Below are positions 8,550-20,218 of a stretch of DNA of 64,000 nt, in pieces. Where the stretch lies: NCBI GenBank assembly GCA_022414725.1, contig CM039464.1, positions 7,655,889 through 7,719,888 on the forward strand, given 5' to 3'. The notes beneath the pieces were generated by a model. That model saw only the letters and a program-made list of their open reading frames with translations. It ran no database searches and had not been told where the DNA came from. This DNA is from Microglena sp. YARC. Its lineage: Eukaryota > Chlorophyta > Chlorophyceae > Chlamydomonadales > Chlamydomonadaceae. The number at the start of each line of letters is the position of its first letter. Position 1 is the first letter of the stretch. A program made the translations under genes and the position numbers.

Positions 8550-9505
8550 TGGACATCGGTGGAGATACCCCGTCTTCGTCTGCTCGCGTCCTTGACGTCG
8601 CTAACTCCGGTGTTTGAGGCTCTGCCTGCATACCGGATTTTGCCAAGCCGACCAAGCTCCCTGCTGATGTCTACGTCGTCTGTGCCCCCTTTGCTCTGCC
8701 CAGCCGACGGTCGGCTACTGGCATGAGCTTGCGCTCTAGTGGCTCTGTGCTACCTTCTGGAGAATTTTTTCGATCAAGCTGGCGGATCATCAGCTCTATC
8801 TGGCGGGTAATCAGCTCTATCTGGCGGATCATCAGCTCTATCTGGCGGATCGCCGGCACTGCCGTAGGGTTCGCCAGAGGAGGACGACCTACGCGTCTGG
8901 ACCTGGAGATTCTGGAGGTGGTAGGAAGCAGGGGGGTATGGTCAGCACCACTCGGGTGCTGCTCCCTCTACCCCCCAACCGGGTGAGTCGAGCGATAGAG
9001 GGGGGGACTTGGGATTGACTGATAATCAACGGCGGGATATTAGGACCTTTACATGCCTCGGCTCTGCTCTTCGCATCCAAGCGATAAATTTTCGAATTCT
9101 GCCCTTGCGATTTGCGATTTTCTGCCATTGGTGCGATTTTCTGCACCAGGTGCGACTTGCTGCACTTTCATCCTCGTCTCCTTTTTTCCCATACCTCAAA
9201 TCTCGACTTCGCCCTAACGCTTCCCCACCTTCTGTGATCCCAGGTCTCGCAGCGCCGGACTTCGCCCATGCTACAGGCCGAAGTGGACGCCGTCCTGGCC
9301 CTAGACCAGCGGCGGTGGAGGATCTTTGGCATGATATCTTGGTGGATATTTTTCTCTCTTAGGCTCCTTGTGACCCCTGGGTGCGTTCCGTGGTTCGACA
9401 AAGGTTGCTAACTTTGTTTTCCTGTGCCCCTGGTTCCCCCCTTAGGTGTATGCCTTAGCTACGTGAGTTTGGGTTTCAAGTGTTTGAGTTCTGATAGGGG
9501 CTTAG
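8550..9505 (+). other. Foreign segment in B1, partly related to the gag of element C
   Basis: About 8,720-9,005 contains four 21-bp units of the type ctggcggatcatcagctctat, then sequence aligning by eye to C gag at 47,490-47,705 (shared blocks such as ccccccaac.cggtgagtcg and gagcgat). It is followed by about 500 bp I do not recognise. The join back to B pol is near 9,510. This looks like recombination or template switching between copia families. Confidence 0.55.
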
Positions 9506-9510
9506 GAATT

Positions 9511-12242
9511 TTTTAGTGAAGTGGTTCGAGGATTGGTTAGAATCTATTGGTGCAGTGCATGAATTGTCTATGGCTTACTCTGCTCAGCAGAATGCAACTG
9601 TGGAACGGTACAATGGGGTCCTTCAGAACATAGCTAGGAGCATTCACTTGGAGTCGAAGCTTGCCTAAGTCGTTCTGGCCCTATGCCTTCCTCGCTGCTT
9701 GTTACCTACGCAATCGGCTGCCTACTCAGGGTGACAAGACTCCTTATGAGTTGTTCTTTGGGGTTCTACCTGATGTATCGTTATTCCGTGTTTTCGGGTC
9801 CCCTTGCTATGTTACCTTAGTCAATGGGAAGAAGCGCAATAAGCTAGACGAAAGGGCGTTATCTGGTAGACTGGTTGGGTATTCTCTGGTGAGTAAGGGT
9901 TATTTTGTTTGGGTTCCTAAGTTGCGCCAGGTGGTAGAGAGTCGTGTTGTGCTCTTCTATGAACAGTTTAGTCATAACTGTATCCCTGGGCTACCTCCTT
10001 ATGATGGATCTCAGTATTTTTCTCGCACCCCTGCCACTATCACTGGACATGTGTTTGATACCATTGACAATGTCCTGGGCCCTTTACCAACCCCGATTGT
10101 TGACCGCTTTACTGGTCATGGGATGACAATGCGTCCCAGGCCACAGACTGATGGTGCTGTATCGCGTGCGGCGGCATTGGGCCAGGGGGGTTCTGATGTT
10201 CCTTCAAGCTCTAATTTATTCGAATCTCAGGGGGTCGCCAGGCCTTCCTCTGCGCCACGTTTCGTCGGTGAAGTCGTAGGATTAGGACAGCCTCAGGTCA
10301 TAGTGGAGCCTAGTATAGGTCCGCTGCCCACTAGTCGCCACCCCCCGTCCACCTGTTCGGATAGCTCGCGGGGGTTGTTGATCACTTCGCCCCCTGCTGT
10401 CTCTGGTGGTTTACACCGGACCAGTCATGACGACGATGTGGCCGTCACAGATTATGTGAGTGATGACCTCGAACACTGGTCCGGGTCTGATACTGCGTAT
10501 GGCTGGGGTGTTCCAGTCGACCCAGGCTTCGACGATTTGGAGGCAAAGGAGGCCGACCCTGTTCAACCAGGCATTAGTGCTGCGCTGGGGGTTTTATTAC
10601 CGGTTACTGCTGATACTGCTGATATCCCCGCTGCTCATGTACAAGTACACTGCTTGTACGTGGGGGCTTTTATTTCTACCACTACTGAACTGTCTTATAA
10701 AGCTGCAATGTTACCTTCCAACCCTGACAGGGATCTCTGGCTGCAGGCTATGAAGGATGAGATGGCCTCACTCCATGCTCATGGTACTTGGGTACTCACT
10801 CCCCAGCCTCCTAGGCAGAGGATTCTATCTGGCAGATGGTTATTTGTCAAGAAAGTTGGGGTTGATGGTTCTTTGCGTTTTAAAGCTCATTTTGTGGTTA
10901 GAGGTTTTCTGCAACGTCCTGGGCTGGACTACCATGATGTATATGCCCCCGTCTCCTCTAAAGCAGGTCTTCGTGTGCTCCTTGCTGCCATCACTCATAG
11001 GAAAATGTTTGTGAGGCAGCTGGACATCAAGACAGCATTCTTGAATGCCAAGCTGGAACCTGGTCTGGACCTGTTCTGTCACCAGCCTGAGGGCTTTCAT
11101 GAACTTGGTCCTGACAATGTTCCCCTTGTGTGCAAGCTGCTTAAATCCCTTTATGGTTTGAAGCAGGCACCCAGAGCTTGGAGCAGGGATGTGAAGCTGG
11201 TTTTGGTTGCACACGGTTTTACCATGTGCAAGGCTGAACCTGCTCTGTATTTCAGGAAAGGTTCTAATGGTGGGTGGAGCTATGTCCTGACCTATGTGGA
11301 TGATTTTATCTGTGCTTTCAGTGAGTTGCATCATTATGCCTTACTAATCAAAGCTATGGAAGCAGCTGGGTGGGAATTCAAGGAGATGGGTGTACCTGTC
11401 CAGTTCCTCTCATTGGACATGGCTCTTACACTTGACTCTGACGGCAGGTGTGTTCAGATCAGCCTCTCCCAACATTCCTACATTGTTGAGCTCGTGGAGC
11501 AGTATGGTCTTACTGCTGCTACTAAGCCCAAGTTTTCTGTTCCCATGGCCAAGTGTACTGTCACTGACCCTCCTGGAGAGCCCCTGGCCTCTAATGGCCA
11601 GTACCTCTCTCTTGTGGGGGCTTTGCTGTACCTTGCTACCTGCACCAGGCCTGATATTTCTTTTTGCTGTGAGCTACCTGTCCAGGTTTTCTGCTCAACC
11701 CACTGCACCCCTGTGGGCAGCAGCCAAGCGCTTGCTTTTGTATTTGAGAGAGCATTCCCACCTGGGCCTCACTTACACTCACAGCCCTGGTTTCTCTTTT
11801 ACTGTCTTTAGTGACTCATCCTTTGCTGATGATGGGTCTGACAGGAGATCTCAGACTGGCTATGCTGTGCTTGCTGGAGGCTGCCTTGTGAACTGGATGA
11901 GCAAGAGGCAACCCACTGTTGCTGTTAGCTCCAGTGAGGCTGAGTATCAGGCCCTGTCTCAGACTGCCAGGGAGGTGCAATGGTTGAAGAAGTTGAGAAT
12001 TGATCTAGGCCTGCCTTGTGCACTGGTCACCATTCAGGGTGACAACTTGGGGTCCTTCAGCTGGGCCAATGACTGTCAGCTGCTCCCTCGCAACAAGCAC
12101 ATTGATGTCATCCATCACTATATCCAGGAGCTGGTGGAGGATGGCCAATTAGATGTTGCCTATGTTAACACTAAGGACAACTGTGCTGACCCCTTCACCA
12201 AGCCCTTGATCCTGCTGTGTTCTGGCGGTTCATCCGCATGTT
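9511..12242 (+). pseudogene. pol: pol of B1: integrase (3' part), reverse transcriptase, RNase H
   Basis: The segment starts inside integrase (DWLESIGAVHELSMAYSAQQ, with VERYNG carrying the catalytic Glu). RT follows (LDIKTAFLNAKL, YVDDFICAF), then RNase H (VFSDSSFADD, SSSEAEYQAL), and the conserved end HIDVIHHY...NCADPFTKP. Frame breaks occur at about 9,656 (extra C), about 11,665 (extra T in a T-run) and about 12,208 (one base short in a C-run, cccttgatc against ccccttgatc). The last two are absent from the inverted copy at 63,101-63,979, and the first from B2 at about 37,140, so they may be sequence errors. First half of integrase and all of protease are missing. Confidence 0.85.
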
Positions 12243-12575
12243 TGGAATGACTGCTTCTCCTTAGAACCATTTTTTTTTTTTTGGTTCTTGTATTCTGGAA
12301 TTTTTGTTTACATTTTGTGTTTCTTTGGTACATTTAGAGTTTCTTTTGTCATCATTGCTTGGCATTAGGTTCCTATTCCCGGATCGGGTTTTCTATACCG
12401 TTGTTACCCGACTTTGATATTTAGTTTCTCCTCTTGGCAAATTTTGGTTCTTTGCCTTGCTTCATACCTTCCCTTCCGCCCTTTGGGCTTCATTCGGAGT
12501 TTCTCTCGATTTTTTCGGAGTTCTTTGATTTTTTTTTTTCGTTTGTTCCATATAGTTCTATGTCCCCAGTGCCAT

Positions 12576-12619
12576 AGGTGGAGTAGTAGTATTGTATGTC
12601 ACCTGTGTCATAGGTGGAG
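12576..12619 (+). promoter_or_regulatory. Polypurine tract AGGTGGAG, duplicated
   Basis: AGGTGGAG lies immediately before the 3' LTR (12,612-12,619), and a second copy within the same cataggtggagta context is at 12,576-12,583. Confidence 0.65.
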
Positions 12620-13013
12620 TATCAGCATGTATAGCGGTGCTCTCACGCGTTTTATGACTTGGTGTCTACTTATGTACTCCCTTAGAACTATCGGCCCTGA
12701 CAGCTTCCCATAGTGACAGCTTCCCGTAGAATTGAGTCATCCTTTAGTGACTCAGTGTCAGCTTCCTATTGGCTGCCTGTCTCTCCGGTCTTACCGGTCT
12801 CTCCCTGACACGTCCAGTATTGCACGGTGTCAGGTTGACAAGATCCTGGCTTAGGGTCTATTCAGGTTACAGGCATCCACTTCGCCCACCGCTGGTGTCC
12901 TTTAGTGTCCGTCCTTGCTTGTAACGTGATCCTTGTCTTTGGTATAGATTGGTGCGTCTGTTCCGCTGCTTTAATCTACTGTCCACTCTACCGGAGTGAT
13001 TACAAAGCTGATA
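12620..13013 (+). repeat. 3' LTR of B1 (394 bp)
   Basis: Differs from the 5' LTR by only a few bases (for example ctttggtatag for ctccgtgtatag), so the insertion is fairly recent. Confidence 0.9.
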
Positions 13014-13350
13014 ATGATGTGCTGATCTGCATGATGAGCACATCTGATGTACTGATCTGTATGATGTGCTGATCTGCATGATGAGCATACCTAATGTGCA
13101 GATCTGATGTGCAAATCGGATGTGCTGATCTGCATGATGAGGAGACCTGATGTGAAGATCTGATGTGCTGACCTGATGTGCATATCTGATGTACAGATAG
13201 ATATGTATGATGTGCAGAACTACTGATTTGTATGTGTATTTGATATGCACTTATTGATCGATTCATGTACATAATGTGCAGATTTGTGTGTGCACTGACA
13301 TGCTTTGATTTAATGATTTGTGTGCATTGATTGATGTGCCGGCGGCTCTA
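13014..13350 (+). repeat. Minisatellite of ATGATGTGCTGATCTGC type, right part
   Basis: Continuation of the array interrupted by B1. Open frames rich in Ser/His/Ile across it are translated repeats. Confidence 0.8.
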
Positions 13351-14240
13351 TCTATGCAGATCTGTATGATTATATTGCATTACCAATGCAGCACAGCCGT
13401 CTAAGCAAACAAATATACTAATCCATTTCCAATGCATAGATCCTAAATCATTAAGGAGCGATACCCTCCTAACCTGATTTAATGTGCATATGGCATGGTC
13501 CATTGCTGAACGCATTGAATAGATCTACGAGCGATACCCTCCTAGATTATCACTTGCTGAAGGCCATGTCTGCATTTGATAAAATCCATTACTGTACCTA
13601 TTACATTTACATGTGTGCACATGTAATGACATACCGTCGTACATTCATTCAGTTCGGTCTCAACGGTTTCTGCATTGAGATTTTGACAATTTAGGGGGGA
13701 AATGTCCGAATAGATTGTCAAACCAGAGGGGGTTATGAGAATGATAATCTCCCGTCCTTGTCCTACAGCTTCCTAGTAGCGCCTAGTTGATCTGCAGCTA
13801 CCTGGCAGCTTCCTTGCAGCTTCCATGCAGCTTCCTAGCAGCGCCTATTTGGCCTGCTGCTACCTGACAGCTCCCTTGCAGCTCTTGCAGCTTTTAGCAG
13901 GACCTTAACACCTGCAGCTCTCTTTGTAGCTCCTATCTACCCTAGCAGGCCTACAACAATTGGCTCCTCCGTATCATACTCATCATGATAGCTCCCTCTA
14001 CAGCAACTGTCTATTTTACTGTCCAGTCTACATATCTATATATATAAATAAATCATGGTTGTGGTCGTGGTCGTGGTGGTGTCATCATCGCGCGCCCACG
14101 TGCCATGGGCGTGCGTAGTGTAACCGACTTGCATCCGGCTTTTCGTTCACCCAATTTCTCAACTCCCCGCCTAGCAGAATTTTCAAATACCAAAACTGCA
14201 AATGCGCTTAGCTAAGCGCGCGCGCTCATAGCATGTCCAC
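13351..14240. other. Non-coding, with GCAGCTTCC and gagcgataccctcc repeats
   Basis: The 16-bp motif gagcgataccctccta occurs twice (about 13,457 and 13,530). From 13,760 to 13,930 at least eight GCAGCT units occur in a GCAGCTTCCT context. At 13,690 a G-run followed by aaaTGTCCGAATAG looks like a polypurine tract plus LTR start. An A/T-rich stretch (14,030-14,055) and gtggtcgtg units follow. No gene is recognised. Confidence 0.5.
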
Positions 14241-14630
14241 AACTGCCTCCCAGACTATGACGGCAAGACATTTAGAATCAGAAGATCCTCTCCTTGGAGG
14301 TCACCAGCTGACCCTCATATGGCTTGGCATGGCGCTCGGAATAATAGCTTCCAGTTCTTCACGGATAATGCGACCATGATGCATGGCAACGGTCCTACTG
14401 GGCAGGAGGGCCCGCAACACCGCCAGCGCTCAAAGCGAGCTTGCCAGAGCAAGAAAGACAGGGAAATAGCCAACAAGCGTCGACGTGATGCCCGCGCTGC
14501 CCGATCCGAGGAGTTACGTCATGCTGGTAATCTCGCAAGGATTCAGGAACGAGCTACCGTGCCTGAGGAGGAGCACGAAGCTGCTAACCAAGCCAGGCTT
14601 GAAAAGTTAAATTTTAAGTTAGAATGTTAA
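14241..14630 (+). CDS. Small basic ORF, function unknown
   Basis: The frame is open from the codon after a TAG at about 14,236; the first ATG is at 14,319 (103 codons to the stop). The C-terminal half is Arg/Lys/Ala-rich: RSKRACQSKKDREIANKRRR then DARAARSEEL, RIQERATVPEEEHEAANQAR. This has the look of a basic DNA-binding or STPR-like segment, and such segments occur in some transposon proteins. It is identical in the inverted arm (60,737-61,048 -), so the frame is not a sequencing accident. Codons upstream of the ATG (LPDYDGKTFRIRRSSPW) also look protein-like, so the ORF may be an exon of a larger gene. Confidence 0.4.
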   Translation, partial: NCLPDYDGKTFRIRRSSPWRSPADPHMAWHGARNNSFQFFTDNATMMHGNGPTGQEGPQHRQRSKRACQSKKDREIANKRRRDARAARSEELRHAGNLARIQERATVPEEEHEAANQARLEKLNFKLEC

Positions 14631-14639
14631 AAGACGCCA

Positions 14640-15395
14640 ATTTGAAAATAGCTATGAATAGCTACAAACGGAGACTGGCCAGATGGCTCCGGAACCAGAA
14701 CAGCTATGGAAGGGGGGCTTCAAAAACGAAAAAAATCCCTGTAGCTGGGCTCCTAGGTCAACTGCAATCAATTTAGTTAGGCCAGCGGGCCACAAATTAC
14801 ACTCAACATTGATCGACTGATATAGGTCGCACTATGCTGTAAAACCCACACACGGGGAAGTGACAATTTCGCTAAATGTAGGCGAAAGACACGATTTGCA
14901 GCGGAACTACAGATAAATGTAGGCGTACAATGGACGAAATGTCTCGGCTCACCGCAAACCAGCGATCCCGACAGACACCCAGAACTTATCGTAGACCGAA
15001 GCGTGACCAATAACTCCTCGATCGCACGTTAACAACTGAGTTGTAATACGCGAAGGGGTATGCAGCTTTCTGTCGCTCGAGGGTCTGTTGGCAACCTTTT
15101 CGAGGGGTCATTCTTGCGAACCTGCGAAGCTCTGCCAGCGATTCCGAGATAGGGTGAACAGTTAGGCAACGAAGTACTAGCGCGAACTTCTTGTTGGCGA
15201 ATAGCTTTCATTCGGGAAAAGGTCACTCGAAGTCACCGATGTGCTTTCGCTGCATGCGTCGAAAATGGCGTTGTTGTAGGGCGAAACCAGGACGATTTTA
15301 ATCACTGTGATGAAAGCCTAAGTCACACTGAAATATTATTGTGACTTGCGATGACCTGTCAGTACTCTTACTAATTTTGATAGATGTTTTCGCAG
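14640..15395. other. No recognisable gene
   Basis: No repeat or coding signal that I can support. Short frames here are not conserved in codon pattern. Confidence 0.45.
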
Positions 15396-15713
15396 GGTGT
15401 CCTTTCACCAGCCTTTCACGTACGTTAGCCAAGGCGGATTGGACGCGGCATGGCGAAATGGCCGTACGATTAGAGCCTTTGCAATATGGCCAAGGTAAGC
15501 CACGCCAACCTTCATTCTACCTCTCGTACTCCTACATGATATTCTTCCCTCCCTCGCCCAACGCATGTATTCGTTACTACTTTATATTTTGGGCGTCCTG
15601 CTTTGTTACCTCCTTTCTTCCCAGCTTTCTTTTCAGATTACTGCGCAACGCCCTCTGCCGCCTTCCGCATGGACAAGCGCGGGGTAGTGCGTCAGATTGT
15701 TTTTGAAATTTGA
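15396..15713 (+). CDS. Gene Z, two predicted 3' exons, function unknown
   Basis: Exon 15,396-15,494 is bounded by tttcgcag|GG and CAAG|gtaagc and reads CPFTSLSRTLAKADWTRHGE then MAVRLEPLQYGQ. Exon 15,637-15,713 follows a T/C-rich tract ending ttttcag and reads DYCATPSAAFRMDKRGVVRQ IVFEI before TGA (15,711-15,713). The split codon G|AT joins them in frame. The inverted arm has the same exons (59,872-59,970 and 59,653-59,729, minus strand). I do not recognise the protein, and upstream exons were not found with confidence. Confidence 0.45.
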
Positions 15714-15889
15714 CCAATGCTCTCGTCCTATCTCCTACACAAATTCCCTTACATCGGTTCCGCTAATTCTCGTAACCGATCCGTCTATGCTAAGCCTGTG
15801 TAGGTTGTCAGTGCATCTAATGGGCGTTCCTGCTTCCCAACGGATTTCCAATCTTACAATCACTTTGGGGGGTCTTTTGATGCTTTCCA

Positions 15890-16140
15890 CATGCAATCTT
15901 ACGATAAAATCGTAAGATTCTAGTCAATTTTGACAAAATATGCTCGAAATGAGCTTGAAAGACGGAGAAACGTACAGATTGCGAATGTTACAACGTTGAA
16001 ATGCCATATTTTGTAACAAAAGGTGTTAACATCAATTCGTGTCTTACAATTATAATTGTAAGAAATAAAGGGAAAGCGGATGGTTATAAGTCGGCAGGCA
16101 GAATTCAGCTTTTACATCTTACAATAAAAATCGTAAGTAT
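15890..16140. repeat. Three hairpins with CTTAC...GTAAG arms
   Basis: At about 15,896-15,918 arms AATCTTACGAT and its complement flank a short A-run. At 16,042-16,063 arms TCTTACAATTA form a perfect palindrome of 22 bp without loop. At about 16,117-16,138 an imperfect third copy occurs. All lie just beyond the 3' end of gene Y. Confidence 0.7.
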
Positions 16141-19100
16141 AATTCATTAGTAAAAAACGGCTATGTGTCAAACATTTTACTCCTCCTCCTCCCCCCCCCT
16201 CCTCGTCCTCCTCTTCCTCCTCCTTCTCCTCCTCCATGTCCCCATCCCCATCTTCCTCCTCCTCCATCTCCTCCTCCTCAGTAATGTCTGCATTGTCTCC
16301 ATCCGATTGCACAGCCTCTGCCCTGGTGTCCTTCTCAATGGATTGACAAGCTAGGAGCATGCTTGTGTGGTACTTTCTCTGGATCTTGCATACCCTTGGT
16401 GGGTTCGCAGCTAAATTGAAATGCGTCAATGGGAATATCGCCCGTCCATGTTGCTTTTCTCCTAACCCCCACGGTAATAGGCACAAGCTTGTGGTCCATC
16501 CAATCTTCTGGCCAAGTTGGGTATTGTGTTTCAGTGTACACCAACTTCTGAGCCCCAGAGTACAAGGGCTTTAAATACACACATTCCACTTCTCCATTCA
16601 CTGGTAGTGATTTGACCTCCACCACGTCCCATCCTGTCAATCCGCTAGAGTCATCCATTTGTACCTTGACCACAGCGACATGACCAACAACCAAATCAGT
16701 AGTGGGCTCGTAGGCTATTCTTCTATCCGGCTTCGTCCCTTGTGAAGAATATAAGTACAACACATCCTCCTCCTCTGGCCTTTCCATATTAGTCTCCAAA
16801 GTGTGTGCGACCTTCATAGTCTTGGCAATCTCGTTACTTGCAGTAAAATGTCTGACACATCCATGGACAAGTCATCCAATGCTGCTATCAAGCGCTTGGC
16901 CATTGATTTCTCAGACTGTGTCAGAACACGACTGGTTGCTGACAACTCCGATGGGAAGTCGACAAAATGTTGGTCTTTCGGGTTCTCCCCAGTCACAGCA
17001 TCATCTGGTTGAGTGCTCCAATAACTCTTCTCAACGTTGAAGAAATCAGTCCACCACTTATTGCTGGCTTCCCAAGTTTCACGAAGCTTCTCGGCAATAT
17101 GTTTGAAGGACTGGGCATGGGATGGGCCATCGGCTGCTGGTTCATCCATCGGCTGCTGGTCATCGGCTTCTGGTTCTAGAAGGTGCTCCGCTGCGTGTCG
17201 TACACGGACATCAGCTACGGGTTTTGCACGGTCGTCACCGGCGGTTTGTACAGGACCATCCGCCACGTGGCCTGCAAGGACGTCGCCTCCGGGCTTCTCG
17301 TTATGAATAGTCTTCCAGACAGCCGCCCAGTTTGCCTCGATATTCTCGAGCTCTTCAATCTTGATCTTGGGGGCTTCCTTAAATACTGTACTTGTGTCCC
17401 ACCAGTGGGAAGCCTTGGAGGACGTAAATAGGTTCAGCGTCATTGTCCCACTGTCCTCTCCAAGATCCTGACTCGTCATACTCCTTGTAATAGACCCCTG
17501 CAATTGTTTGGTGTGCAAACATGTATTGTATATTAGTGAATCATTTAGGACACCCATATTCCTCACGACTATACTCGGGAGCATCCCTTGGATAATACAT
17601 CCTAGGTCCTAGGTACTACTTCCTTTTGTATCATTTAATTTCTATTGAAGACTGTACATGTAAATCAATGAGGACATGGCACACCCATATTCCTCCCGAG
17701 CATAATCGGGAGCATTGTGCAGACAGTACATACACGCACTTAATTTAGCATTTAATAGCATTTAATTTGTAAATATCAGTATATCAAGTATTCTTACCGA
17801 CTCTCCCGTTGGGACCTTTCGTTATCTTGAATGCGTGTAAACGGCGATTAACTCCTTTGACGGTGCTAGTGCCATGACCGAACAACTTGTAAACGTTGTC
17901 TAGGAGGACAGCGGAGAAGTCCCCTATAGAGGTCACGACGTCTTGCCTTGTGTAAGGCCCATTCTCTTGAATAAGTTACCAACAATGCCCATCAGATGGT
18001 CCAGGGTGTACACTTCCATGTTCTTTAACCCTTGCGAGATCACATAGTACTTTTTGTCAAGATTGCTTATGTGTGTGTCCGGGAGGAGGAAATGGACGTA
18101 CACTTCCTCAAACCAGTTCATCTCAACCAACAAGGACAAGTATGCGAACATGAAGCGTTCTTGTTGTCCTTTGCCGCGTTGTCCATTTTGCAAGAAGCAA
18201 TACGGTGGAAGCTGCCTCTCTCTTCTTCAAGGACCCGGTTGAAGAAATGTTGGAAGCATGATATAGCCAGATTGATGGACTGCGAGTAGAATGGCAAAGC
18301 CCAATAACCAATGAAGCCTCTTCCCTGGGAGAATAATCCTGAGTTAACATAGAAGGAAACATGAAGTCAGAATATTAGCATTATTTTGTTAATTAATCAT
18401 TTCAAGTTTAAATACTGTGGTATGCTCCCGATTATGATCGGGAGGGACATGTCCTACATGCGCTGTATTTTGTACTCACCCATGATGCGTGTCTTTAGAA
18501 GTTCACCTCCTGCGGTCTTCTTTGTATGTGAGAAGTGGCGTGACTGAGGAAGATTAGTCTTCTTGTTGTCCATTGCATCAGCGGATGCGTGCAAAAGAGC
18601 TTCGGATACTGTTCATACAGTTTTTCACGGATGTCATACCTACGCCGACTAATGGAAATCTGATTACGGTTGCACAGCCTGACTCTGACGAAGTTCTATC
18701 AACTGCTGGCTGAAACGTAGTGGTCAGGAGTCTGGCTCGGTACTTGACGCAGTCGTCGCACTTGGCGACAGTGCTGCCAAGTCTTTATCTTCACGTTCCA
18801 CCAATGAGCATGCCATAGTTTACGCAAACTGCTGTATAATGTTCTGGGAGGAACCATGCCCTTCTTCTTCATGTCCCTAAAGACAGCTTGCTTGCTTGGA
18901 AATATGCCGCAATGTAAAAAAAATCAAAGGGCGCATGACCTTCGATTTTTTCCTTCCTCTAGATCCTGGAGCATAAGAAGTCTGGTGCGGCATTGACTCC
19001 CCAAACTCATCTACGAGAGATTTCATCGCAGCGTTGAAATTGTCCCTCAACACTGCGGATGCACTCCTCGTCCTCCTCACCTTCACAGCAGGTTCAAACC

Positions 19101-19919
19101 TAGACAGGGTCCAATGGAACGAGGTTAGGTCGCTTATTGTTATGGATGCTCCCGAGCATGATCGGGAGGGTAGAATGGATCATTACACGGTTGCCTGATG
19201 TATTGGGTTGTCCCGAGCATAATCAGGAGGAAGCAAAGTGCACTGTAACCACATGAGAATTCGGGATAACTTACTCTCTGTTGTTTTGATCTGACCACTT
19301 ATCGCTAGCCATGCATTTGAAGCCGATTACGGATGCAGCCTGATAAAATGACTTGCAAACGTCAACGCCCCAATATCCTGAACGAGCAAAAGAATCGTTA
19401 AGTTCGAGTCATAATACATTTCAAAAATCTTTAGGCGCATCAGGCGCAATCAGGCGCTTCAGGCGCAAGATCAAATTATTGACAACCTACCTTTGTGAGT
19501 AACGGTTCTACACGGATGTAACAATTTCAAATTTCAAATTACAACCTACCTTGTCGACACATTCCTTGTCCCTGTCTTGCGATCCCGCTTGCTTGCCAGT
19601 GCATTCAATTCGATGTAGCATCGACGTTGCCTTTCGGCAGGTTCGAGCTCGGCGAATTCATTTCGTCGTTCGCGAATTACATCCTGTGGAGTACCAAGTG
19701 ACATGTGTTTCTTGCACTCACAGGTAATAAGCTTGTCGAATTGATTCACGGTATCAGAGTTGGTAACTGTGTCGCTCTCTTCGGCTGGGCACGGTTTCGA
19801 TCGCATCGTTGCCACTGCAATTCTCGAAATCTAGTTTGTCGACGTCGAGGTACCGGCAACATAGGCTCAACCCAGTGGTGTATGCCCAATCCAATTCCTG
19901 GGGAAGGGGTAGCGTCCAT
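16112..19919 (-). pseudogene. Gene Y, inverted lower-quality copy (DUF7869-like)
   Basis: Inverted copy of the gene described at 55,460-59,253. Exons by splice sites: 19,550-19,919, 19,274-19,377, 18,480-19,099, 17,798-18,338 and 16,112-17,497. All splice sites are kept, but exon lengths exceed the right-arm ones by 1-3 bases (370 against 368, 104 against 102, 620 against 617, 541 against 540, 1,386 against 1,385), so the frame is broken in each. Examples: eight A instead of seven near 18,910, one base missing near 16,845. The indel pattern in homopolymers suggests sequencing error rather than pseudogene decay, so the right copy should be used. Confidence 0.75.
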
Positions 19920-20218
19920 TTTGCCCCTTCCCCTCAAAGAAACTAAGCCTGCCAAAGATGATAAGAAGGAATCGACAGTGGGCCTGCCGTCGGTGAGTGA
20001 TCGCGGAACCGGGACCAGCCAACTGTACCGGGCGGGTCGAATCTGATACCGCGACCAGCAGACTAGACCGGGACCAGCGACTTGACCGGGCCTAGCAAAC
20101 TGCAAGGGGCTAATACTGTAAGAATCAATTCGGGAACACAAGACTGTATTTTGCAGTACGTGAAATAACTAGAGGCCATAGTTCGACTCTGTCCAAGGTC
20201 CTATCAGTTTTGCTTGCT
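19920..20218. promoter_or_regulatory. Divergent promoter of genes Y and X, with tandem repeats
   Basis: About 300 bp lie between the starts of Y (minus) and X (plus). About five units of 18-20 bp of the type CCGGGACCAGCnAACT occur at about 20,008-20,100. The cleaner copy is at 55,279-55,370. Confidence 0.5.

Larger units (their letters stand above)
7792..13013 (+). mobile_element. Ty1/copia LTR retrotransposon B1 (internally rearranged)
   Basis: 5' LTR 7,792-8,186 and 3' LTR 12,620-13,013 share TATCAGC starts and GCTGATA ends. The 5-bp target duplication atgat is perfect (7,787-7,791 and 13,014-13,018). Order: LTR, priming site, gag start, foreign segment, integrase, reverse transcriptase, RNase H, polypurine AGGTGGAG, LTR. 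The integrase-RT-RNase H order marks it as copia type. Compared with B2, about 2.9 kb (most of gag, protease, first part of integrase) is missing and about 1 kb of other sequence replaces it, so the copy cannot be autonomous. The same insertion is seen in the inverted arm (62,353 onward). Confidence 0.9.

Noticed and set aside
15341..15706. 121-codon hydrophobic frame as a membrane protein
   Set aside because: It spans the intron of gene Z; only the segment between the splice sites looks coding.
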